A DNA stretch of 7,096 nucleotides from Deltaproteobacteria bacterium (GTDB lineage: Bacteria; Desulfobacterota; Syntrophobacteria; BM002). The position numbers were made by a program, and so were the translations under genes. Under the pieces are notes generated by a model that ran no database searches, was not told where the DNA came from, and saw only the letters and a list, made by a program, of their open reading frames with translations. This document shows positions 1 to 5,150 of this stretch, one piece after another (the first letter of the stretch is position 1; each line of letters begins with the position of its first letter). The stretch is taken from assembly GCA_017861095.1 (NCBI GenBank), contig JAGFXI010000094.1, positions 1-7,096 of the forward strand, given 5' to 3'.

Positions 1-99
1 ATCCAGACGGCTTTTCTGAATGGCAGGGCGGTTGATCTCAAGACCGCCCTCCACAACCGGGATAGGCTCACCCTGGTGCCGGCTGTGGGTGCAGCGTGA
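1..99 (+). CDS. C-terminal end of a ThiS/MoaD-like beta-grasp protein (partial)
   Basis: The frame is open from the first base of the window to TGA at 97-99, giving 32 residues of a protein whose start lies outside. The visible pattern is FLNGRAVDL, then a short stretch, then NRDRLTLVPAVGAA at the C-terminus. This matches the last strands of small ubiquitin-fold sulfur carriers (ThiS, MoaD and relatives), where a strand with NGR and a strand with DRLTLVP precede a flexible tail. Functional sulfur carriers end in Gly-Gly, which is adenylated and then thiocarboxylated. Here the tail reads VGAA, so a sulfur-carrier role is doubtful and a structural beta-grasp domain is as likely. Family assignment is inferred from this short tail alone. 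An 8 bp inverted repeat (25-32 with 43-50) lies inside the coding sequence. Confidence 0.5.
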   Translation: MQTAFLNGRAVDLKTALHNRDRLTLVPAVGAA

Positions 100-121
100 G
101 AAGAAGTACCCCGACAGCCGG
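79..121 (+). repeat. Inverted repeat / hairpin after the ThiS/MoaD-like gene
   Basis: Positions 79-86 (CCGGCTGT) pair perfectly with 114-121 (ACAGCCGG). The stem can be extended by GGGT 87-90 with ACCC 108-111 across a two-base bulge, leaving a 17-base loop. It overlaps the last codons and stop of the upstream gene. There is no T tract after the stem, so it is not a classical intrinsic terminator; it could be a transcript 3' end processing or pause structure. Confidence 0.4.
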
Positions 122-261
122 TGTTCTGGAGGCTGTTGGGGGATCGCCGCCGGCCTTTGAACCCGCTGAACCCAACCAGCAATAGGGAGCGTATGGTAGG
201 TGTGGCCGCGGGTTCTCGGGTGAACAAGGCCGAAGAGGCGAGCCGGGGGGTAGAGAGGAAA

Positions 262-289
262 GGGGGTAGGGGAGTGGGAAAGCAAGGGG
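262..289 (+). other. Putative G-quadruplex motif over a start codon
   Basis: Four G runs occur in order: 262-266, 269-272, 276-278 and 286-289, with loops of 2, 3 and 7 bases. This satisfies the usual G3+N1-7 pattern, and a further run of six G lies upstream at 245-250. The motif is on the coding strand and covers the likely ribosome binding region and GTG start (274) of the lipoprotein gene. A folded RNA quadruplex there could reduce initiation; that consequence is inference. Confidence 0.45.
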
Positions 290-606
290 AAAGTCTGAGG
301 CGAGCGGTCGCGCTGCTGGCCACAGTCCTCTTCATAGCGGGATGCGCGGTCCAGCCGAAGATCTGGTTCCAACCCGGTGTGACCGATGAACAGACCCAGC
401 GCGACTACGACGAGTGTCTCCGGCGCGCCGAAGCCGCGGTGAAAGCATCTACCAGCCCGGGCTACGGCGCCCTGGGCAGCTACGGAGCTTCAGGAGGGGC
501 GATCGCAGCCACTCAGGCTGCGGAGACGAGAAACTGCATGGAGGGTAAGGGCTACAGTTTGGTGGATCGTAGCGAACCGCGGCCGCCTTCGTCCCCGACC
601 TACTAG
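274..606 (+). CDS. Small lipoprotein with two conserved-looking cysteines
   Basis: This gene encodes a 110-residue secreted lipoprotein. From the GTG at 274 the N-terminus is a textbook lipoprotein signal: basic residues (K3, R9, R10), a hydrophobic stretch (residues 11-22) and the lipobox FIAGC with the lipidated cysteine at residue 24. The frame stays open upstream to 121, and an ATG exists at 193, but these would place about 50 residues before the lipobox, so 274 is preferred; a G-rich sequence at 259-266 could serve as ribosome binding site. The mature part has a W-x2-PG-x-T segment (31-37), then an acidic helix ending in C48, a Gly/Ala/Ser-rich region (59-79, glycine-zipper-like), then C88 in a CMEGKGYSLV block, and a proline-rich tail. 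C48 and C88 may form a disulfide. Similar short lipoproteins with a W..PG.T...D...C pattern and a C...KGY tail are common and uncharacterised. Function is unknown; outer-membrane or periplasmic location is inferred. Confidence 0.72.
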   Translation: MGKQGESLRRAVALLATVLFIAGCAVQPKIWFQPGVTDEQTQRDYDECLRRAEAAVKASTSPGYGALGSYGASGGAIAATQAAETRNCMEGKGYSLVDRSEPRPPSSPTY

Positions 607-962
607 CTCAACCCTTGTTCAATCTCGACAACGCATCCCGGGCCGCGTCTCCCTTCCGCTTGCCTAACTTCGCCGTCCCCGCAGGTGGTCGCCAATCCGT
701 CTCATCCCTTCGAACTCATCCGCATCCAGCGGTCCAAGGTCGACCGCCCGGAGGGCCTCCCGCATCTGGTCCAGAAGCTTCGGCCCCGTCATGCATACAT
801 CGACGGCCCATCCTGCCATCGTAGAACCGTTCCCCCACGCCCGGATCCCTCCCACCAAAATTTCCCCGCCGAAATCCGTCGTCTCGAGAAGATCGGCACG
901 GAGTTTGCTCAGCGCAACGGATGAAGCGAACAGCGCTTTGCTCAGTCGGGAGGGTTTGGGGC
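607..962. other. Intergenic region, mostly unexplained
   Basis: About 350 bases between the lipoprotein stop and the PilZ-LysM start. Apart from the doubtful minus-strand frame (664-858, extending to about 911) and the ribosome binding site at 948-954 I see no promoter with good -35/-10 boxes, no T-run terminator and no RNA gene. The plus-strand frames here look like shadows of the minus-strand one. Confidence 0.45.
664..858 (-). CDS. Possible small protein or 5'-truncated remnant, unknown
   Basis: I do not recognise this gene. The frame ends with TAG at 664-666 and reads protein-like upstream: LVGGIRAWGNGST, then a CMTGPKLLDQMREAL helix, then DADEFEGMRRIGDHLRG. First codon positions are rich in G and third positions are GC-rich on this strand. 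The overlapping plus-strand frame has far fewer G at first positions, so the minus strand is the better candidate. The only usable starts are GTG at 858 or TTG at 861, preceded by a weak GGGG at 868-871. Coding-like sequence continues in frame upstream to about 911 (LSKLRADLLETTDFGGEI) with no ATG, GTG or TTG before the stop near 1041. Either the gene lost its 5' end or it starts at a rare codon. It sits in the gap between the lipoprotein and the PilZ-LysM gene, on the opposite strand. Low confidence. Confidence 0.3.
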   Translation of the reverse strand: MVGGIRAWGNGSTMAGWAVDVCMTGPKLLDQMREALRAVDLGPLDADEFEGMRRIGDHLRGRRS

Positions 963-1817
963 ATGGATAGGGAATCAGAGGAACCGACCGCTTTGGGTCT
1001 CCACTCGAGAACGACCGTGAGATGGCCGGTCTGTCTGGTCACGCCGGTCTCCATCATGGAAGGGGAGACAGAAAGCATCAATCTCGATGGCGTTCTCATT
1101 TCCTGTCACGAGTCGCCTCCTCACGAAGGAACCTTCTCTTTGCTGCTCGAGATTTCTGAGCGGCCTCCCTTTAAGGCGACGGTCAAGCTCGCCTGGACGA
1201 CTCTCTTACATTCAGATGACAGCGCCCCGACTCTTGGAGCCTATCTGCAGTTTGTGTCGGTTGGCGACGCCGACCGCCGCTTCCTGGAGGAATTTCTTGC
1301 AGGAGATCGCCCCGCAGATGTGGATCACTTACGCGGGTCCGCCGATGATATACTGATGGACACTACGGTACCACAGGCTGTCCCGGGGTATGAGGGCGAG
1401 CAAGCCGAGGAGTCGAGCGCCGTGGGCGGAGACTACGAAACCCTGTCGGTGAAAGTCGCCGCCCGAGTCCATATGAGAGATGTGGCCCGTTCTCTCGGTA
1501 CAGAGTTCGAGAGGCTGAGAGACCTCAATCCGCACATCCGTGGTTACTATCTGCCCGTCGGTCAATACACCGTCAACGTCCCGCGCAAGGTCGCATTCAA
1601 ATTGCCTGCCGTCCTCCAGCAACTCAGCCGCAGCATCTCCCTGCGGGGAGACAAGATGACCGATAGCCACCATGTGGTGCAGCCGGGGGAGACTCTCAAA
1701 GGGATAGCCAGGAAGACAGGGGTGTCAGTGACCAAGTTGAAACGGCTCAATGCCCTTGACGGCAACGTGGTCAGGGCGGGACAGAGACTGCGCGTCAGGA
1801 GCGGGAAGCAGCACTGA
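963..1817 (+). CDS. PilZ domain protein fused to MltD-like linker and LysM domain
   Basis: The protein is 284 residues from ATG 963, which is preceded by GGGAGGG at 948-954 with a 8-9 base spacing. An in-frame ATG at 921 would add 14 residues and has no comparable site. Residues about 15-115 form a PilZ domain, the c-di-GMP receptor fold: RTTVR at 16-20 fits the RxxxR motif and WPVCLVTPVS then SINLDGVLI follow. The second motif, normally (D/N)xSxxG, reads SINLDG (38-43), so two of its fixed positions are changed and nucleotide binding is uncertain. Residues 116-157 are an acidic linker. Residues 158-208 (YETLSV, LRDLNPHIRG, VGQYTVNVP) resemble the region before the LysM repeats in MltD-type lytic transglycosylases. 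Residues 236-278 are a LysM domain (HVVQPGETLKGIA, LKRLNAL, RAGQRLRV), which normally binds peptidoglycan. The catalytic transglycosylase domain is absent. No signal peptide or membrane segment is visible, which is odd for a LysM protein. Role unknown; a link between c-di-GMP and the cell wall is inference. Confidence 0.82.
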   Translation: MDRESEEPTALGLHSRTTVRWPVCLVTPVSIMEGETESINLDGVLISCHESPPHEGTFSLLLEISERPPFKATVKLAWTTLLHSDDSAPTLGAYLQFVSVGDADRRFLEEFLAGDRPADVDHLRGSADDILMDTTVPQAVPGYEGEQAEESSAVGGDYETLSVKVAARVHMRDVARSLGTEFERLRDLNPHIRGYYLPVGQYTVNVPRKVAFKLPAVLQQLSRSISLRGDKMTDSHHVVQPGETLKGIARKTGVSVTKLKRLNALDGNVVRAGQRLRVRSGKQH

Positions 1818-1906
1818 CGATCCCCTCGACCATCTATTGCTCGATCCAGTGGGAGGGCTGATTCCCAGCGACTCATCACGGCCTCACACCGGTCGTCGCA
1901 CTTGCG

Positions 1907-2134
1907 TCATAAACCGTGTTGCTTGCCTCCAAGAGGAACGGTACTTCTCGGACAGGACGGGATCCCCACCGGATACGGCCGCATGACCACGGCGCATAAG
2001 GACGAGCCGGGGTTGTGATGGCCGGCGCTCCGGTGGTTTTCAGCCGCCGGATTTTTAGCACAACCACGGCAAAGAGACGGGTCCTCAGTCCACCAAAAAC
2101 AGTCTTTGCAGTGTGTAGTGGGTCTGCATTGCAT
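1907..2134 (-). CDS. Doubtful small Cys-rich frame (zinc-ribbon-like pattern)
   Basis: From ATG 2134 the frame gives 75 residues ending at TGA 1907. Residues 9-12 are CKDC, followed by FWW, and residues 22-25 are CRGC, making a CxxC-x9-CxxC arrangement that could hold a zinc ion. The CxxCxWW start resembles small zinc-ribbon proteins seen in many genomes and phages. An AGAGG at 2145-2149 lies 10 bases upstream of the start. Against it: GC use at third positions is weak, the C-terminal half is low in structure, and the frame runs through the plus-strand terminator candidate. Probably chance, but kept because of the cysteine spacing. Confidence 0.2.
   Translation of the reverse strand: MQCRPTTHCKDCFWWTEDPSLCRGCAKNPAAENHRSAGHHNPGSSLCAVVMRPYPVGIPSCPRSTVPLGGKQHGL
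2030..2056 (+). terminator. Candidate rho-independent terminator
   Basis: The stem pairs 2030-2036 (CCGGTGG) with 2044-2050 (CCGCCGG), including one U-G wobble, around a 7-base loop, and is followed by ATTTTT at 2051-2056. On the minus strand the wobble becomes an A-C mismatch and no T run follows, so the plus strand is favoured. It lies about 210 bases after the PilZ-LysM stop and would end that transcript. Confidence 0.5.
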
Positions 2135-2303
2135 GGTTGAGCAGGCCTCTTATGTTCTGCTGGTTTCGTCCGCCCTTTGGGAAACCCGTGTATACGGTAT
2201 ATCAGGAAGTGTGCCAACCCGATCTCGTGCGAAGAATAACGGGAAAAACAATCTGTTGTCATGCTTCCTCTGATTCCCTTCGCAGGCCAAGAGCGCGCCG
2301 AAA

Positions 2304-2322
2304 TTTGACAGCATCTGCCAAA
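2304..2322 (-). terminator. Weak hairpin downstream of the minus-strand operon
   Basis: On the minus strand TTTGGCAG and CTGTCAAA pair over 8 positions (one G-U wobble) around a 3-base loop, 32 bases after the stop of the last gene. The following bases are TTTCGG, a poor T tract. The wobble is better on this strand than the matching A-C on the other, which supports a minus-strand role. Could be a weak terminator or a 3'-end stabilising hairpin. Confidence 0.3.
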
Positions 2323-2353
2323 CTGTGGTCGGCTCTCGCGGGGGGAATGTGGG

Positions 2354-2992
2354 CTAGCGGTAAATTTTGTCGTTGATCTGGATCTCTTCGACCCAGATCA
2401 CCTCGCAGGCGCCGGCGCCGACGTCCTCGCGGGAGGTAGAGCTTGCCATCGCGACCCCGCCCGAGGCGTTCTTGATGGTTACAAGATAACCCGCGATGCG
2501 AACCTTGTCGCCGCGGCCGGGCCAACGCACCGCTTTGAAGAGGTTGCGCCGACCCTCGGCCGGGATCAGGTGATTATTGCTGATGTGGGCGGTGATGTAG
2601 CGTCGCTCGTCGTCGGAGACCGGGTCCCTGCTGCTCCAGAACAGCCAGCGCCCGCCTTGGTTGAAGGAGTACCTCTGCTGCAGGTCGGCAACCCGCGGGC
2701 CCCAGATGAGGCCCAGATCCACGTCGAAGAACTCACTCTTGAATGCGAGGTTGTAGGTTTCGACGGAGAGCACCTCGCCGGAGATCTCGTAGCTATAATG
2801 TTTCTCGATGAGATGGCTCTTGCCATCGAACTCGACGGGCACCGACTCGGGCGAGGGGAGGGCGGTCTGCCGCGGTTCGCGGCTTACATCGATGGCCTCA
2901 CCACGGGCCACGGCCCGCGGCCGCATGTAGATCTGCGCGTAACCGAGGTAAAGCACCAGCGCCGCGATCGCCACCGGAATCAGTCGTCTCAA
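2354..2992 (-). CDS. Single-pass membrane-anchored protein, unknown function
   Basis: This 212-residue protein starts at TTG 2992; GAGG lies 7 bases upstream on the minus strand, inside the 54-base gap after the preceding gene. Residues 3-22 are one hydrophobic segment, preceded by RR and followed by MRPRAVAR, so it is most likely an N-terminal anchor or uncleaved signal with the rest outside the cytoplasm. The remaining soluble domain is well structured: IEKHYSYEISGEVLSV (62-77), FKSEFFDVDLGLIWGP (84-99), YSFNQGGRWLFWSS (108-121), DERRYITAHISNNHLIPA (128-145) and GDKVRIAGYLVTI (161-173). The alternating strands and the GDKVRIAGYLV block look like a small beta-barrel (OB-like) fold, which is inference. 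The family appears conserved rather than random, but I cannot name it. It is the last gene of the minus-strand series after the decarboxylase genes. Confidence 0.8.
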   Translation of the reverse strand: MRRLIPVAIAALVLYLGYAQIYMRPRAVARGEAIDVSREPRQTALPSPESVPVEFDGKSHLIEKHYSYEISGEVLSVETYNLAFKSEFFDVDLGLIWGPRVADLQQRYSFNQGGRWLFWSSRDPVSDDERRYITAHISNNHLIPAEGRRNLFKAVRWPGRGDKVRIAGYLVTIKNASGGVAMASSTSREDVGAGACEVIWVEEIQINDKIYR

Positions 2993-3046
2993 AAGTGATC
3001 CTCATTTGCCGGTTCGTTTTTTTCTGTTCTCCGGAAGTTCGGCAAT

Positions 3047-3385
3047 CTACTTCACTTCTTTGATGGAGACGACGTTTTCATACATGGAGAGTAGCGGGAG
3101 CCTCCACCCGTATTTCTTGATCATGACTTCCCGACCCTTGAGTCTGATGGCCTCGTTCTGGATCGTCCCCGAATTCACCTTGAGGCGATACTTCGCATCG
3201 TAGTTTGCGAACGGCCGGTATTCGGTAGCGATCATGAACCGTCCATCGACCTTCGTCATCTGGGCATCCGTTATCCTGGTGCGGACCGTATCGGAGATGA
3301 AATAGCTGTACAAGGCCATCGCGACGACGACGCAAATGGCGATGAGTATCGCCGTTACTTTCCTTTTTGTTGACCAATCTGCCAC
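3047..3385 (-). CDS. Small single-pass membrane protein, unknown function
   Basis: The chosen start is GTG 3385, because AGGAGGAGG at 3392-3400 sits 6 bases upstream, an excellent ribosome binding site. The product is 112 residues. An ATG at 3439 would add 18 mostly basic residues but has only GGAG two bases away. After a short basic N-terminus (KRK at 7-9) residues 10-30 form one hydrophobic membrane segment. The rest (31-112) is a soluble part predicted outside: DAQMTKVDGRFMIATEYRPF, then YRLKVNSGTIQNEAIRLKG, then MYENVVSIKEV. The alternating pattern suggests a small beta-rich domain. Together with the next gene (54 bases downstream) it makes a pair of membrane-anchored proteins, possibly acting together. 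I do not recognise the family. Its position after the sodium-pump gene suggests co-transcription, not necessarily a shared function. Confidence 0.8.
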   Translation of the reverse strand: MADWSTKRKVTAILIAICVVVAMALYSYFISDTVRTRITDAQMTKVDGRFMIATEYRPFANYDAKYRLKVNSGTIQNEAIRLKGREVMIKKYGWRLPLLSMYENVVSIKEVK

Positions 3386-3391
3386 CGGAAA

Positions 3392-3400
3392 CCTCCTCCT
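3392..3400 (-). promoter_or_regulatory. Strong ribosome binding site deciding start at 3385
   Basis: The minus strand reads AGGAGGAGG, a near-perfect anti-Shine-Dalgarno match, 6-7 bases before GTG 3385. It falls inside the longer reading frame that begins at ATG 3439, and is the main reason to prefer the internal GTG. Confidence 0.7.
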
Positions 3401-3457
3401 CTGTGAACCTCTGGCCCGAAGGATCTTCTTGCCTGCCATGGCTCCGACCAGCCCGGC

Positions 3458-3476
3458 TCACATGACAGTTTCCTCC
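3458..3476 (-). promoter_or_regulatory. Shine-Dalgarno with ATG-TGA start-stop pair
   Basis: On the minus strand GGAGGA (3471-3476) is followed 7 bases later by ATG (3463-3461) and immediately by TGA (3460-3458). This is a minimal start-stop reading frame in the leader between the sodium-pump gene and the small membrane protein. Such elements can stall ribosomes and tune downstream translation; it could also be a decayed start of a gene. Function is inference. Confidence 0.4.
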
Positions 3477-3507
3477 GACATCACGAAAAGAGTCTTTCGG
3501 CATCCTG

Positions 3508-4626
3508 CTAGTGGGCGCCAAGGAGGGCCAGCAGCACGCCGCCGGCCACGACGCTCGCGATCTGCCCTGCAGTGTTTGCCCCCATGGCATGCATGAGCAG
3601 GAAGTTCTCGAAGTCCTCCTCCTGCCCCATTTTCTGCACCACTCGGGCGGCCATGGGAAACGCACTGATGCCGGCGGCCCCGAGGAGGGGATTGAAACGC
3701 CCCTTGCTCAGAAAGTTGAGAAATTTTGCAAAAAGCAATCCTGCGGCCGTATCCAGGCCGAAGGCGAGGATACCGAGACCGAGGATCGCGAGGGTCTGCA
3801 TCTTGAGAAAGGTTGCCGCCTGCATGGTCGAGCCGACCGCAAGGCCAAGAAAAAGCGTGACGATGTTCGCGATCTCGTTCGACGACGCCTTGGTCAAGCG
3901 CTCCACGACCCCGGATTCCTTCAGGAGGTTTCCGAGCATGAGGGTGCCGATCAGCGGGGTCGCCATGGGTACCAAGGTGCCGACGACAACGAATACGGCA
4001 ATGGGAAAGATGATCCGGATGCGGCGGCTGATCGGGCGCGAGGTGTAGGGCATGCGGATCAGCCTTTCCTTCCGCGAGGTGAGCGCCCGCATGATGGGCG
4101 GCTGGATGATCGGCACGAGAGACATGTAACTGTAAGCGGTCACCGCGATCGGCCCGAGCATATGAGGTGCAAGGAGGTTGCTCACGTAGATTGATGTCGG
4201 TCCGTCAATGGCACCGATGATCCCGATGGAGGCGGCCTCTTTGAGGTCGAACCCCAGAAGGAGGGCGAGCATCAGGGTGCCGAAGATACCAAATTGACCG
4301 GCAGCACCGAGGAGCATCATCCGCGGGTTTTCCAGAAGGGGGCCGAAGTCGGTCATGGCGCCGATGCCGATGAAAACCAAGAGGGGGAAGAGCTCGTTGT
4401 CAACGCCGGCTTTCTTGAGAACAGTGAACATTCCCTCTGCCTCGATCATCGGCGACAGGGGCAGGTTGGCGAGGATCGCGCCGGCGCCGATGGGAAGAAG
4501 GAGCATGGGCTCGTACTCTTTGACGACGGCGAGGTAGATCAGGAGACAGCCCACTGCAATCATCAAGAGCGACCCGGGCGTCATGTTCTGAATTCCCTGC
4601 AGTAGCTGGGCAAAGGAGACGGTCAT
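3508..4626 (-). CDS. mmdB: Sodium-pumping decarboxylase beta subunit (membrane carboxybiotin decarboxylase)
   Basis: This 372-residue integral membrane protein belongs to the OadB/MmdB/GcdB family. It decarboxylates carboxybiotin on the carrier subunit and uses the energy to export Na+, consuming a proton. Using family knowledge of Klebsiella OadB, the key residues align well: D141 in the GAIDGPTSIYVSNLLAP segment (OadB D203), Y167 in YSYMSLVPIIQPP (Y229), then N312, G316, S321 and R328 in the NPLLGAAGISAFPMAARV segment (N373, G377, S382, R389). Hydrophobic segments fill most of the length and the size is normal. The start at ATG 4626 overlaps the carrier stop as ATGA, with GGAGGG at 4633-4638 6 bases upstream, implying translational coupling. 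OadB and GcdB are close relatives; the symbol is chosen from gene order and the partner carboxyltransferase. Confidence 0.95.
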   Translation of the reverse strand: MTVSFAQLLQGIQNMTPGSLLMIAVGCLLIYLAVVKEYEPMLLLPIGAGAILANLPLSPMIEAEGMFTVLKKAGVDNELFPLLVFIGIGAMTDFGPLLENPRMMLLGAAGQFGIFGTLMLALLLGFDLKEAASIGIIGAIDGPTSIYVSNLLAPHMLGPIAVTAYSYMSLVPIIQPPIMRALTSRKERLIRMPYTSRPISRRIRIIFPIAVFVVVGTLVPMATPLIGTLMLGNLLKESGVVERLTKASSNEIANIVTLFLGLAVGSTMQAATFLKMQTLAILGLGILAFGLDTAAGLLFAKFLNFLSKGRFNPLLGAAGISAFPMAARVVQKMGQEEDFENFLLMHAMGANTAGQIASVVAGGVLLALLGAH

Positions 4627-5150
4627 GCCTTTCCCTCCTCGAATTTCACGAGCACATCGCCGTAACTCACTGACTGCCCGGGCTGCACCAGAACCTCGGC
4701 AATCACGCCGTCCCGCGGGGACCTTAACGTATTTTTCATCTTCATCGCCTCGAGAATCGCCACGGGCTGGCCGTGCTTCACCTCATCGCCGACCTTGACT
4801 TCCACCGATTGAATGGTGCCCGGCATGGGCGCAATGATCTCGGCCCGCAGCCCGTCGCTGGGGAGTTGCGGCTTGGTCGGCAGGGCCGGCGAGGGCACCT
4901 TCGGTAGTTGCCGCATGCTGGCCGGATCGGGTGGGCGATATGAGACCTCCGGTCGCTCGACCACGCCCTCGTCTTCCGGTCGGGTGGGGATGATCTCGGG
5001 GGTAATCCGCGCTCCTGCAAGGTCCTCGTCGGACGAAATATCCACTTCGTAGGCATGATCGCCCAGAATGGCGCGAAACTTATTGGCAGACAGGGTCTGC
5101 ACATCAACGACAAACTCTTTCCCTTTGATTTCCAACTTGTAGCGTCTCAT
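4623..5150 (-). CDS. mmdC: Biotin carboxyl carrier subunit of sodium-pumping decarboxylase
   Basis: The 175-residue protein carries biotin between the carboxyltransferase and the membrane pump. Residues 1-50 form an N-terminal domain that starts MRRYKLEIKGKEFVVDV, typical of gamma/biotin subunits. Residues about 51-103 are a proline-rich flexible linker that lets the biotin arm swing. Residues 104-172 are a biotinyl domain (EIIAPMPGTIQSVEV, then the site EAMKMKN with the biotinylated lysine K137, then GDVLVKF). The biotin-accepting AMKM motif is intact. A biotin protein ligase, not in this window, must load it. GGAGGG at 5155-5160 precedes ATG 5150, which overlaps the stop of the membrane anchor gene as ATGA; its own stop overlaps the next start in the same way. 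Similar to MmdC and GcdC; linker length is within the usual range. Confidence 0.95.
   Translation of the reverse strand: MRRYKLEIKGKEFVVDVQTLSANKFRAILGDHAYEVDISSDEDLAGARITPEIIPTRPEDEGVVERPEVSYRPPDPASMRQLPKVPSPALPTKPQLPSDGLRAEIIAPMPGTIQSVEVKVGDEVKHGQPVAILEAMKMKNTLRSPRDGVIAEVLVQPGQSVSYGDVLVKFEEGKA

Larger units (their letters stand above)
1818..2353. other. Convergent intergenic region
   Basis: These 536 bases separate the plus-strand PilZ-LysM gene from the minus-strand operon end. They contain a plus-strand terminator candidate (2030-2056), a weak hairpin (2304-2322) and a doubtful small cysteine-rich minus-strand frame (1907-2134). I see no RNA gene, insertion-sequence end or repeat array here. 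Base composition looks more AT-rich and codon structure is poor in all frames, consistent with mostly non-coding DNA or decayed genes. Confidence 0.5.

Noticed and set aside
25..50. Perfect 8 bp inverted repeat inside the ThiS/MoaD-like coding end
   Set aside because: Lies within coding sequence with no T tract and is likely a by-product of codon choice in GC-rich DNA.
2185..2206. Short palindromic AT-rich stretch with GTATAC, considered as promoter or operator
   Set aside because: No properly spaced -35 box and no gene start follows in either direction.
1876..2262. Minus-strand frame of 128 codons in the convergent gap
   Set aside because: Composition is random-looking, no domain is seen and it runs through the terminator candidate.
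2570..2998. Plus-strand frame of 142 codons opposite the 212-residue membrane protein
   Set aside because: The minus-strand frame has a membrane helix, a ribosome binding site and structured blocks; this one is its complement.
3484..3499. Hairpin CGAAA/TTTCG just after mmdB on the minus strand
   Set aside because: Only five pairs, mostly A-T, with a six-base loop and no T run; too weak to call a terminator or to split the operon.
3511..4194. Long plus-strand frame of 227 codons opposite mmdB
   Set aside because: Its translation is a low-complexity, charged shadow of a clear membrane-protein gene on the other strand.
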